64,000 bases of DNA from contig JAUMFO010000091.1 of assembly GCA_032119795.1 (NCBI GenBank), forward strand, positions 14,672 through 78,671, written 5' to 3'. A model generated the notes under the pieces. It did not search any database. It had not been told where the DNA came from and was given only the letters and a program-made list of their open reading frames with translations. The DNA comes from JAGIBJ01 sp032119795. Its GTDB lineage: Bacteria; Actinomycetota; Thermoleophilia; Solirubrobacterales; Solirubrobacteraceae. Of the stretch, positions 26,101 to 35,000 are shown piece after piece. The translations under genes and the position numbers were made by a program. Position 1 is the first letter of the stretch; each line of letters starts with the position of its first letter.

Positions 26101-27675
26101 CCGGGCGTCGGCCTGATCTCGCCGCCGCCGCACCACGACATCTACTCCATCGAGGATCTCAAGCAGCTCATCTACGACCTGCGCTGCGCGAACCCCAGCG
26201 CGTCGGTCTCGGTGAAGCTCGTGTCCGAGGTCGGCGTCGGAACGGTCGCCGCCGGTGTGGCCAAGGCCAACGCCGATCACGTTCTCATCGCCGGCCATGA
26301 CGGTGGCACCGGCGCTTCGCCGCTCTCGTCGGTCTACTCGGCCGGTGTGCCGTGGGAGATCGGCCTCGCCGAGACCCAGCAGACGCTCCTCAAGAACAGC
26401 CTGCGTAACCGCATCACGGTGCAGACCGACGGCCAGCTCAAGACGGGCCGCGACGTCGCGATCGCCGCGATGCTCGGCGCCGACGAGTTTGGCTTCTCGA
26501 CCGCTCCGCTGATCGCAACGGGCTGCATCATGATGCGCGCCTGCCACCTGAACACCTGCCCGGTGGGCATCGCGACGCAGGACCCGGTCCTGCGCGAGCG
26601 CTTCAAGGGCCAGCCCGAGCACGTCGTGAACTTCTTCTTCTTCGTGGCGGAGGAGCTGCGCGGCATCATGGCCTCGCTCGGCATCCGCACGGTGAACGAG
26701 ATGATCGGCCGCACGGAGCTGCTCGTCGCCGACGACGCCATCACCCACTGGAAGGCGTCCGGCCTCGACCTCACGCACCTCCTCGCATTCCCGAACGACG
26801 TCGACCCCAGCGCTCCGCGCTACCGGGTCGAGGCTCCGCCGGCGGTCCTCGGCGACCACCTCGACTGGGGTCTTGTCGAGCAGGCGCAGGATGCGATCAA
26901 CGCGGCCGAACCGGTCGTCCTCGATCAGGCGATCCGCAACCTCGACCGCTGCACTGGCGGCATCCTCTCCAGCCACGTGGCCGCGCGCTACGGGCAGGCC
27001 GGTCTGCCAGACAACACCATCGCGGTGAACTTCACCGGTTCGGCAGGGCAGTCGTTCGGCGGCTGGCTCGCTCACGGCGTCACGTTCTCGCTCGAGGGTG
27101 ATGCCAACGACTACGTCGGCAAGGGCCTCTCCGGCGGCGTGCTGTCGGTCCGTCCGCCGGCAGACGCCACCTACGTGCCTGAGGACAACGTCATCGTTGG
27201 CAACACGCTGCTGTATGGCGCGACCGAAGGCCGCGCCTTCATCCGCGGCAAGGCTGGCGAGCGGTTCGCGGTGCGCAACTCGGGGGCCCACGCGGTCGTC
27301 GAGGGCGTCGGCGATCACGGCTGCGAGTACATGACCGGTGGTCGCGTCGTGATCCTCGGTGATACGGGGCGCAACTTCGCCGCTGGCATGAGCGGCGGCC
27401 TGGCGTTCGTCTACGACCCGGCCGGCACCTTTGGCCAGCGGGTCAACCCGACGATGCTCGACCAGCTCGAAGAGCTGGCCTCCGAAGACCAAGACGAACT
27501 CCGCAGCCTGCTCGAAGAGCACGTCCAGCGGACGGGCTCGACGGTCGCCGAAGGCATTCTGAGCCGCTTCGACGAAGCGGTGTCTGATTTCGTGAAGATC
27601 TTCCCGACCGACTTCAAGCGGGTGCTCGCCGAACGAGCCGCCGCCGCGGCCGGGACTACCGGAGGCGCTGCCTGA
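23173..27675 (+). CDS. gltB: glutamate synthase, large subunit
   Basis: This 1500-residue large subunit of NADPH-dependent GOGAT converts glutamine plus 2-oxoglutarate to two glutamates. The N-terminal Ntn glutaminase is expected to be trimmed after residue 17, exposing Cys18 in HDACGVALVAK. A central domain follows, then the FMN-binding synthase domain with GEGGEDPIRF and QGAKPGEGGQLPGHK. The Fe-S cysteines lie in CIMMRACHLNTCPVG, and a GXGXG beta-helix forms the C-terminus. Length is normal for the family. I chose ATG 23173 because it leaves a typical short propeptide; starts at 23017 or 23038 would add a non-conserved extension. The stop overlaps the gltD start by one base. Confidence 0.97.
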   Translation: MTRPADGLYDPRNEHDACGVALVAKLDNRPTREIVEMAIQALDNMEHRGAEGADANTGDGAGILLQMPDAFLRGVAGFDLPEVGQYGVGMCFLPQDDALRAEIKAFLEQTVVGEGQTFLGWRDVPVVPESVGVTANESRPVFEQLFIGQGAGVADQEAFERKLYVIRRIAELQFGSDLYVASCSSRTLNYKGMLISGQLMKFFPDLADERVASAVCLVHSRFSTNTFPSWDLAHPFRVIAHNGEINTLRGNINWMRARESQLRSELFGDDLQKIMPVVRPDGSDSATFDNVLELLMLSGRSLPHAVMMMVPEAYERRADLPEHLHGFYAFHAALMEPWDGPAAVCFTDGRVVGATLDRNGLRPGRWVETTDGIVVLGSETGLLPEITTDRIKRLGRLQPGKLFFIDLEEGKIIDDADVKSKISQQQPYGEWFREHNVSLEDLPTYDAVKPELSVRQRQLAFGYTQEDERVLIGPMASKGEEPLGSMGNDTALAVLSDRRPPLYSYFKQLFAQVTNPPIDPIREEVVMSLTTQLGSEGNLLDEDPEHAHQLRLEQPILRNAELEAVRHIDHGLLKGHTLDATFPVAGGEQALRGRLTELFAEASAALAAGTTVLILSDRGVSAERAPIPALLAVSGVHHHLVKEGTRLLAGLVLESGEPREVHHMAVLLGFGCNAINPYLMFDTADQLLSEGRVAGDLTPEQAEKNIVKAIGKGLMKTISKIGIATVQSYTGAQIFEAIGLSRSLVDEYLTGAASRLGGIGLDVIAKETIDRHATAFPTLGDDLLPVGGMYAWRRGGEHRAWAPESISLLQHAVRGQGGDAQATYDKYASEVNDESNKLGFLRGLLKFADGATPIDISEVEPASEIVKRFATGAMSLGSISREAHENLAVAMNRLGGKSNTGEGGEDPIRFKPEANGDTRRSAIKQIASGRFGVTIEYLVNADQLQIKMAQGAKPGEGGQLPGHKIDEYIGKIRHSTPGVGLISPPPHHDIYSIEDLKQLIYDLRCANPSASVSVKLVSEVGVGTVAAGVAKANADHVLIAGHDGGTGASPLSSVYSAGVPWEIGLAETQQTLLKNSLRNRITVQTDGQLKTGRDVAIAAMLGADEFGFSTAPLIATGCIMMRACHLNTCPVGIATQDPVLRERFKGQPEHVVNFFFFVAEELRGIMASLGIRTVNEMIGRTELLVADDAITHWKASGLDLTHLLAFPNDVDPSAPRYRVEAPPAVLGDHLDWGLVEQAQDAINAAEPVVLDQAIRNLDRCTGGILSSHVAARYGQAGLPDNTIAVNFTGSAGQSFGGWLAHGVTFSLEGDANDYVGKGLSGGVLSVRPPADATYVPEDNVIVGNTLLYGATEGRAFIRGKAGERFAVRNSGAHAVVEGVGDHGCEYMTGGRVVILGDTGRNFAAGMSGGLAFVYDPAGTFGQRVNPTMLDQLEELASEDQDELRSLLEEHVQRTGSTVAEGILSRFDEAVSDFVKIFPTDFKRVLAERAAAAAGTTGGAA

Positions 27676-29150
27676 TGGGTGAACTGGGCGGCTTCCTCCG
27701 CATCGAGAAGCACAACTTCGAGTACTCCGACCCGGCGCAGCGCGTCGGGCACGTCAAAGAGTTCATCGAGCGTCTGCCCGACGCCGAGATCTCCCAGCAG
27801 GGCGGCCGCTGCATGGAATGCGGCGTTCCGTTCTGCCACAACGGTTGCCCGCTGGGCAACCTCATCCCCGACTGGAACGACCTCGTCTACCGCGGCCGGT
27901 GGGATTCGGCCGTCCGCCAGCTCCACGCGACGAACAACTTCCCGGAGTTCACCGGCCGGCTCTGCCCGGCGCCGTGTGAGGCTGCCTGCGTGGTGGAGAT
28001 CAACGAGGGTCAGTCCGTCACGATCAAGCAGATCGAGCTGGCCATCTCCGATCACGCCGTCAACGCGGGCCACCTGGCTCCGCAGCCGCCGGAGCACGAG
28101 ACGGGCCACAAGGTTGCCGTCGTCGGCGCCGGCCCGGCCGGCATGGCCGCTGCCCAGCAGCTGCGCCGTATGGGTCACGCCGTCACGCTGTTCGAGCGCG
28201 ACGAGGCCCTTGGCGGTCTGATGCGCTTCGGCGTGCCGGACTTCAAGATCGAGAAGGACGTCATCGAGCGTCGCGTCGTCCAGCTTGTGGGCGAAGGCAT
28301 CGAACTGCGCGTCGGCGTCGACGTGGGCGTCGACGTGACGGTCGAGGAACTCCGCGACGAGTTCGACGCCGTCATCCTCGCGACCGGCTCGCGCGTCCCG
28401 CGTGATCTGCCGGTCCCCGGCCGAGAACTCGAAGGCGTGCACTTCGCCATGGAGTTCCTCTACGAGCGCAACCGCCGCGTCTCGCGCGTCGACGGGCCTA
28501 CGCCGCAAGGCACGATCCCGGACGACACAGGACTCACCGCTGCGGGCAAGAAGGTCGTCGTGATCGGCGGCGGCGACACCGGCGCGGACTGCGTCGCCAA
28601 CTCGCTGCGCGAAGGCGCCGTCTCCGTCGTCCAACTCGAGCTGTTGCCCGAGCCGCCGACCAACCGCCCCGACGACCGCACCCCGTGGCCGCTCTGGCCC
28701 GCGAAGTACCGCAAGTCGTACGCCAAGGAAGAGCTGGACGCCCTCGACAAGGGCGAGCAGGACTTCTCCGTCGTGACGACCGAGTTCCTTGGCGAGAACG
28801 GCAAGCTGCGGGCGCTCAACGTGTCCCGCGCCGCCGACGCCCCGCCGTTTGCGCCCGTCGAAGGCAGCGAGTTCGAGATCGAAGCCGATCTCGTGCTGCT
28901 CGCCATGGGCTTCCTGCACCCCGAGCAAGAGCTGCTCGACAGCCTGGGCGTCGCCAAAGACGCGCGCGGCAACGTAAAGTCCGTCAAGCCGTACACCTCG
29001 TCGGTCGACGGCGTCTTCGCCGCTGGCGACTGCCGCCGCGGGCAGTCCCTCATCGTCTGGGCGATCAACGAGGGGCGCCGCGCCGCGAACATGGCCGACC
29101 GGTTCCTCGGTACTCGCGCGAAGGACGTTGCGGACGCTTTGAGCGTCTAA
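27675..29150 (+). CDS. gltD: glutamate synthase, small subunit
   Basis: This 491-residue beta subunit passes electrons from NADPH through FAD to GltB. The N-terminal Fe-S region has CMECGVPFCHNGCPLG and CPAPCEAAC. The FAD site is GAGPAGMAAAQQL. The NADPH site is GGGDTGADC, and the C-terminal FAD contact lies around GVFAAGDCRRGQSL. It is translationally coupled to gltB (TGATG), with GGAGG 14 bases upstream. A dispersed palindromic repeat follows its 3' end within 25 bases and may cap the gltBD message. Confidence 0.97.
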   Translation: MGELGGFLRIEKHNFEYSDPAQRVGHVKEFIERLPDAEISQQGGRCMECGVPFCHNGCPLGNLIPDWNDLVYRGRWDSAVRQLHATNNFPEFTGRLCPAPCEAACVVEINEGQSVTIKQIELAISDHAVNAGHLAPQPPEHETGHKVAVVGAGPAGMAAAQQLRRMGHAVTLFERDEALGGLMRFGVPDFKIEKDVIERRVVQLVGEGIELRVGVDVGVDVTVEELRDEFDAVILATGSRVPRDLPVPGRELEGVHFAMEFLYERNRRVSRVDGPTPQGTIPDDTGLTAAGKKVVVIGGGDTGADCVANSLREGAVSVVQLELLPEPPTNRPDDRTPWPLWPAKYRKSYAKEELDALDKGEQDFSVVTTEFLGENGKLRALNVSRAADAPPFAPVEGSEFEIEADLVLLAMGFLHPEQELLDSLGVAKDARGNVKSVKPYTSSVDGVFAAGDCRRGQSLIVWAINEGRRAANMADRFLGTRAKDVADALSV

Positions 29151-29561
29151 CGGCAGTACTTCTAGGTTTCCGCTCGGGGGTGGGTGTACCCCCGTTCGGA
29201 CACCCTCACGCTCGCTGGCGCTCACTCCAGTCGGGAACGGTCCGCCCGGGGGTACACCCACCCCCGAGCTGCTGGCTGGCGGTGCCTTTGATGCTCGGTG
29301 CGTCTTGGATTCGTTCTCCTTCGGTGTTTTAGCCGAGGGTGGGGTTGGCCATGTTCGCGGCCCGTCGCTGTTGTTGATCGCCCAGGCGATCTCGGCTGCC
29401 CCGCGGCGGCAGTTGCCGCTGCGAAAACGCCGTCGACCGGTGATGTGGCCGCTTGCTGGCTTGACGTTGTTGGCGACGCGATCTCGCTGGTGGGTTGCGA
29501 TGCGATCTTGCTGGGTGAAGAGGTTGCGGGGTGCGCTTGTGGCGCCGGTAAGGTGGGGCAG
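29151..29561. other. 411-bp gene-free gap holding a palindromic repeat
   Basis: This gap separates gltD from the monooxygenase gene. Its left part is the palindromic repeat at 29172-29269. The remainder has no supported gene and base composition similar to its surroundings. The monooxygenase promoter presumably lies in the right part, but I could not pick a convincing one. Confidence 0.4.
29172..29269 (-). repeat. dispersed palindromic repeat, copy 3
   Basis: Perfectly complementary 22-base arms at 29172-29193 and 29248-29269 enclose exactly 54 bases. Read on the minus strand, the spacer starts GGGCGGACCGTT and ends GTGTCCGAAC. It keeps the ends and the AGCGAG core of the other copies but diverges between them. 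Outer flanks match copy 1. It lies 21 bp after gltD. Confidence 0.8.
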
Positions 29562-30896
29562 GTGACGGCTGCTTCTCGTCCTAGCGTGTTGGTGGTTGGT
29601 GCTGGGTCGGCGGGGATCGCCGTCCTCAAGACGCTGCGCGATCGAGGTTTGGACGCCGTCGCGATCGATGCGGCCGAGCGGATCGGTGGGCGCTGGGTCA
29701 ACGACGACGCGTCACTTGGGCCGATCTCGTACCGGACGCTGCACTCGAACACGTCGCGCGACGCGCTGGCGTACGCCGACTTCCCGGCGCCCCGCTACCT
29801 ACCGGTCTTTCCAAGCGCGCGACAGGTGGGGGAGTACTGCAACAGCTACGTCGACGCCTTCGGGCTCCGGGATCGCATCCACCTCGGGGAGCGCGTCCTT
29901 TCGGCGACGCGGGCCGACGCGGGCGGCTGGACCGTTCAGACGAGCAAGGGCACCCGCGAGGTTGGGGCGCTCGTCGTCGCGACCGGGCCGTTCGGCAAAC
30001 CGCGCATGCCCGAACCAGATTTGCCCGGGGTCGCTGGCTTCAAAGGCGAGGTCATGCACGTCCACAACTACCGTGGCCCGAGTCAGCTCGAAGGGCGCCG
30101 CGTGGTGGTCGTCGGCGTCGGCACGTCGGCCGTGGATCTGGCCTGCGACGCCGCAGAGCACGCCGACGTTGCCCTGCACTCGATGCGCCGGGGCGCATGG
30201 TTTCTCCCCGAGATCCTCTTCGGGCGCCCCGCCGACCGGTACCGGCCGCCCGTGCCGCTGTCCTGGAAGGCCCGCCGAGCCCTCTTCGCTCGCGCTGCCG
30301 CCGCCCAGCTCGGCCCGCTCGCGACCTACGGCATCGCGCACCCTGGCCACGGCTACGGCGAAGTGCATCCGCTGCGGTCCGGGCGGCTGCTGTCTCACCT
30401 GGCCCACGGCAACCTCGAGACCCGCCCGGCGCTCGCCGGCTTCGGGACCAACACCGTGGAGTACGTCGACGGCCGCGCCGATGACGCCGACCTCGTCATG
30501 TTCTGCACCGGTTGGGCCGTCGAACACCCCTTCTTGCCCGAGCAGTACCGCGGCACTGACGGCTCAGGCCCCTCGCTGCTGGCGCGAATCTTCCACCCCG
30601 GCGCGCCGGACCTGGCGTTTGTTGGTCTGATCGACGCCGGCACCGTCGCCATGCCGATCGTTGAGATGCAGGGTCGCGTCATCGCCGACCACCTCTGCGG
30701 CGACTACCACCCGGCTCCGGAGGGTGCACGCGCCGACCAGATCGCGCTCGAAGAGGCGATCAGCCGTGAGCGGTTCCCAGCTGCTCGGCGTGTGCGACTC
30801 CAGGTCGATGCCGTCGACTACCCCGTCGCGCTCGAGAAGGAACGCCGCGCCGGTCACGATCGCGCCCGCGCGGCCGGCCACACCCTGCCCGTGTAG
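29562..30896 (+). CDS. flavin-containing monooxygenase (FMO/BVMO-like)
   Basis: This 444-residue FAD- and NAD(P)H-dependent oxidase would oxygenate a soft nucleophile or ketone substrate. The FAD Rossmann motif GAGSAG starts at residue 13. The second Rossmann motif for NADPH is VVGVGTSAVDLAC. An FMO-like signature KGEVMHVHNY sits between them, and MFCTGW resembles the late ATG motif of the family. The substrate is not predictable. The GTG at 29562 begins right at the first strand and has AGGTGGGG upstream. It is followed 67 bp later by an unrelated Cys-rich gene. Confidence 0.9.
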   Translation: MTAASRPSVLVVGAGSAGIAVLKTLRDRGLDAVAIDAAERIGGRWVNDDASLGPISYRTLHSNTSRDALAYADFPAPRYLPVFPSARQVGEYCNSYVDAFGLRDRIHLGERVLSATRADAGGWTVQTSKGTREVGALVVATGPFGKPRMPEPDLPGVAGFKGEVMHVHNYRGPSQLEGRRVVVVGVGTSAVDLACDAAEHADVALHSMRRGAWFLPEILFGRPADRYRPPVPLSWKARRALFARAAAAQLGPLATYGIAHPGHGYGEVHPLRSGRLLSHLAHGNLETRPALAGFGTNTVEYVDGRADDADLVMFCTGWAVEHPFLPEQYRGTDGSGPSLLARIFHPGAPDLAFVGLIDAGTVAMPIVEMQGRVIADHLCGDYHPAPEGARADQIALEEAISRERFPAARRVRLQVDAVDYPVALEKERRAGHDRARAAGHTLPV

Positions 30897-30963
30897 CGGC
30901 TCCCAGCAGGCGGTTCGTCGACGAGCGTGCTGCGTTCGCGCAGGCCGCCGTACAATCCGCGCC

Positions 30964-32019
30964 GTGCCCACCTTCTGCCGTCACGGTCGCTTCGAAGCCA
31001 GCTGCGCGATCTGCCGGAACGAGAAGGCCAAAGCCGAGCCGCAGACCAGCCGCCCGGCCTCCAAAGGCACCTCGGCCCGCCGGCCCGCGAGCAGTTCCGC
31101 CTCGGCTACTCCGACGGGCCGCACACGCTCACGCACCGTCGTCACCGGAAAGCTCACCCGCAACGCCGACGACGGCTACCGCAGCGACTTCCTCCCGGGA
31201 ATCCGGGCGAGCGCCGACGTCATGGTCTTCGCGCAAGAACTCACCGTCGCCGAGGCACGCCTGAGTTCCATCGCCACCGATGATGCCGGCCCATGGGCCG
31301 TCGTCGCGGAGCATGCGGCGGATCCATCGAAGGCGTTCGTCGCCGCCCTGGTCGTCGCCGTCGCCTCACCGGACGACGCCGCCGGATCACTCTCGACCGC
31401 CGTCAGCGCACTCGCCGCCCTTGACGAGGCGCTCGCAGCGCTCGACGACACGGGCGCGGTGGTCGGCGCCAGCGCCGTCGCCGAAGTGCTCGACGCTGGC
31501 CCGCGTGGGCCGCGCGCGCACGACGCTTCGGGTGCGGCGCTCGCCGTTCCCGCCCAGCTGGCGCAGCGCAGCGCTGGCTCGCTGGCCGCCGGTTTGCAGG
31601 GCGAGGCGAGCTGGACCCCCGAGCGGCGGTTCGCCCGGCTGCTTGATCGCCTGGCGCTCAAGGGGCTGCCGCGGGCCGTCCGCTACGACCTGCTCGTCGC
31701 GCTCGGGCGCTCTGGTGCGCTGCCCGTGCGAGCGGACGGCCTCCACCTTGGCTCCGACCAGGTAACGGACGCCGCCAAGCGCCTCTTCGCCGTGGCCGAC
31801 GTCACGCTGCTTGAGAAGCGCGCCGCCGCAGTGGTCGAAGCGACCGGAATCGCCTGGGACGCCCTGGAACTTGCCCTCTGGAACATCTCGGGCGCCGACG
31901 CGACCGGCAGCGGTGCCGCGGCTCGTTGGTCGACGGCGAAGCCGGCAACGACACTCGGGTTGCCCGGCGAGGTCGACTATGACCAGGCGCTGACGATCGC
32001 GACGTTGTTGCAGGACTAG
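30964..32019 (+). CDS. uncharacterised protein with N-terminal Cys/His motif
   Basis: This 351-residue protein is of unknown function. It opens with a compact metal-site candidate: Cys5, His7, Cys14 and Cys17 in FCRHGRFEASCAICRNEK. A basic, Ser/Ala/Thr-rich linker (about 20-60) follows, then an Ala-rich helical region. The C-terminal third begins ERRFARLLDRLALKGLPRAV and looks like an all-helical globular domain, loosely reminiscent of DNA-glycosylase helices; I would not assign it. GTG 30964 was chosen because it places the Cys/His motif at the N-terminus. The gene faces the repeat-protein gene across a strong bidirectional hairpin. Confidence 0.6.
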   Translation: MPTFCRHGRFEASCAICRNEKAKAEPQTSRPASKGTSARRPASSSASATPTGRTRSRTVVTGKLTRNADDGYRSDFLPGIRASADVMVFAQELTVAEARLSSIATDDAGPWAVVAEHAADPSKAFVAALVVAVASPDDAAGSLSTAVSALAALDEALAALDDTGAVVGASAVAEVLDAGPRGPRAHDASGAALAVPAQLAQRSAGSLAAGLQGEASWTPERRFARLLDRLALKGLPRAVRYDLLVALGRSGALPVRADGLHLGSDQVTDAAKRLFAVADVTLLEKRAAAVVEATGIAWDALELALWNISGADATGSGAAARWSTAKPATTLGLPGEVDYDQALTIATLLQD

Positions 32020-32079
32020 CTGAGCTCGCCCGCCGCTCGGCTGCCGGTCACTGGCCGGGCTGCCTGGGCGGGCGCTCAG
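32020..32079. terminator. bidirectional terminator-like hairpin
   Basis: CTGAG plus CGCCCGCC (32020-32034) pairs with GGCGGGCG plus CTCAG (32067-32079), with a two-base bulge. An inner CCGG/CCGG stem lies between them. It fills the gap between the convergent genes ending at 32019 and 32080. Confidence 0.7.
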
Positions 32080-35000
32080 TTAGGCCGCAGGTGGCGCTGG
32101 TGGAGTGTCGTCGGTTGGCGCCGGTGCGCCGGTCCGCGAAACGGGCATCCCCAGGAAGCTCCGCGGCTTCTTGACGGTCGTTGCTGCTGCAGCAGCGGCC
32201 AGCATGGCTTCAGCCTCAGCGATCGCTGCCGCGTGCTCCGGCGGAAGCTCGGCGCGGGCCGGCGCTGGCGGGCCGGCCGGGGCCGACGGTGGTGACGGCT
32301 GTTCGGGCACGAGATGCGGGACCGTTGGGGTGGGCCCGGCTGCCTGGGCTCCAGCGAGTTGCGGCGTGCCGGCATGAGGTGCGGCGGGCGCAGGAGTGGG
32401 GACCACGTGCGGCGCCGTGGGGATCGGCTGGCTCGCGTGCGGAGCAGGCACGGCGTGGTGCAGCGGACTCACCGGGCTGGGCTGGGGAGCCGCGACGGGG
32501 GCCGGCGGCGCTGCAGCGGCCGGCTGAGGCGCCGCCGGAGGGGGCTGCTGGGCAGCGGGTACTGGGGCTGCCTGAGGCGTGGGAACGGCGTGAGGAGCCG
32601 GATGGACGGCCGCGGCAGTCGTGGCGGCCTCGCCTGGGGCGAGCGTCGGGGCCGGGGCGTGTTCCGGCGCTGCCGCGAGATGCGGGGTAGCTGGTGTCGG
32701 TCCGCCGAGCGGCGGGGCAGGCGGGGCAGGCGGATGCGGAGCCGCGGCCAACGCTGTCGGTGCGCTCGGAGGGGCCGCAGGCGGAGACGCCTGACCCGGA
32801 TGCCTCAGTTGGTGGGCGGCCGCCGGGTGCGTGAGCTGGGGTGCAACGGGTTGCGGTGCTGCGATCGGTTGGGGCGCCGGGATCGGTTGGGGCGCCGGGA
32901 TCGGTTGGGGCGCAGCGATCGGCTGAGGTGCGACGGGCTGCGGTGCCGCGATCGGCTGGGGCGCAACGGGTTGCGGTGCCGCGATGGGCTGCGGTGCCGC
33001 GATGGGCTGCGGTGCCGCGATGGGCTGGGGTGCCGCGATCGGCTGGGGCGCAACGGGTTGCGGTGCCGCGATGGGCTGCGGTGCCGCGATGGGCTGGGGT
33101 GCCGCGATGGGTTGCGGTGCAGCGGGTTGCGGTGCCGCGATGGGCTGGGGCGCAACGGGCTGCGGCACAGCGATCGGCTGGGGTGCAATAGGCCGCGGCG
33201 CAGCGATCGGCTGGGGCGCAACAGGCTGGGGTGCGATGGGCTGGGGTGCCGCGATGGGCTGGGGTGCAGCGACCGGGTGGGACGGAACCGATGGCGCCTC
33301 TGGGTTGCCCGGCAGCAGCGGGTCGACCTCGCTCAGCGCATGTGGAGCTGCGGCAAGCGTGGCATCGGGCGCCGCAGCGGCCGTCCGCATCTCCTTGCGT
33401 GACAGGGGCATGCCCAGGAACGTGCGCGGCTGCCCTGCGGCAGTTGGCTCCGGCTTCGCCTTCCCAAGGTTCTTTGCCTTTGGCTCCTTCTTTGCCTTTG
33501 GCTCCTTCTTTGCCTTTGGCTCCTTCTTTGCCTTCGGCTCCTTCTTTGCCTTCGGCTCCTTTTTTGCCTTCGGCTCCTTCGACTGTTTCGCCTTCGGTGC
33601 CACATCCTTCCGCGACAGCGGCATCCCGAAGAGCTTGCGCGGCTGGGCGTCGCTCGGAGCGTCACCGGTGGCGGATGCTGCTTCTGGTGCTGTCTCGGCG
33701 GGCTGAGCCAGAGGTGGCACGGAGTGCTCTGCGACGGGCACGGTGTCGACGGGCAGCTCTACCGGCGCCGCCGCAGTGGGGAGGCCGAGTTCGAGCGGCT
33801 CGCTGGCGGTTGAGTCCGATGCCTTGGCCGCGGCGACCGCTTGGGCGTCGGCGCGGCTGACCGGGAATCCGAAGAACGTCCGGGGAGCAGGTCGGGCCTC
33901 AGACGCTGACGCACCTGCAGCGAGAGTCGTCGCGGCGGCAGGCGTCGTCGCGCCGCTCCCGCTTGTCTTCTTGGCCTTGACGGCCTTCGCGGCTTTGACC
34001 TTCTTGGCCTTCGGCGCTTTGGCCTTCTTGGTCAGGCCGAAGCGCCCTGCGGGCTCTTCAGGAGAGGCGGACGGCTCAGGGGTGGCGTCTGGAGTCGTGG
34101 CCGGAGCGACGACAGCCGCTTCGTGAGCGGGCGCGTGAGCGGGCGCGGCATAGGCGCGAGGGGCCGGAGCGAACCCCAGCGATGGTGGGGCGACCGAATC
34201 GCCTTCTCGGCGTCCCGGGGCTGCTTGCCGGGCGGCCGGGCCCGCTGCGGGGTTGGGCAAACCCGGGTGCTGAGGAACAGCGCGGGGCGGCTCTGCGGCG
34301 GCGGCTGGCGCGACCACCGGTGGAGCTGGGGCCTGCACTGCCGGAGGCTGATGGGCGGCCGGGGCCGCCGGCGCCTGCGCGACGGCAGGCTGGGGCGCCG
34401 CCGGTCGGGCTGGGGCGGCAGGAGGCTGAGGCGCTGCGGGCGGCGCAGGACGAACCGGTGCCTGAACCGCGGGCGGCCGCGGTGGCGCAGGGGGCTGTGG
34501 GAGGGCCGGCGCTACGGGCGCGGTTGGCGGCTGAGCGGCGCTTGGCACGGGCGGAGCCGGAGGTTGGGGCGGGAGGGGTGCCGACGCAGCCGGAACCGGC
34601 GGGACGGCGCGGGCCACCGGAGCCGGGGCGACGGGGGCCGTGGGCGCCTTCACGAGCGGTGCGGATGGTCCGGCGGGCGGCTGGGCGGCGACTGGCGGCT
34701 GGGGCGCTGCTGGCGGCTGCACGGCGGCTGGCGGCTGGGGTGCGACTGGCGGCTGGGCGGCGACTGGCGGCTGAGGTGCGGCTGGCGGCTGCACGGCGGG
34801 CGGCTGGGCGGCGACTGGCGGCTGGGTGGCGACTGGCGGCTGGGGCGCTGCGGGCGGCTTGGGCGCTGCTGGCGGCTGCACAGCGGCGGGCGCTGCTGGC
34901 AGCTGAGGTGCGACTGGCGGCTGGGCGGCGACTGGCGGCTGTGGTGCGGCTGGCGGCTGCACGGCTGCAGGCAACTGCGCGGCTGCAGGTTGGGGAGCCA

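Noticed and set aside
24979..27522. 847-codon open frame on the minus strand, antisense to gltB
   Set aside because: gltB is certain on the plus strand. The antisense frame is a by-product of high third-position GC and its translation shows no domain.
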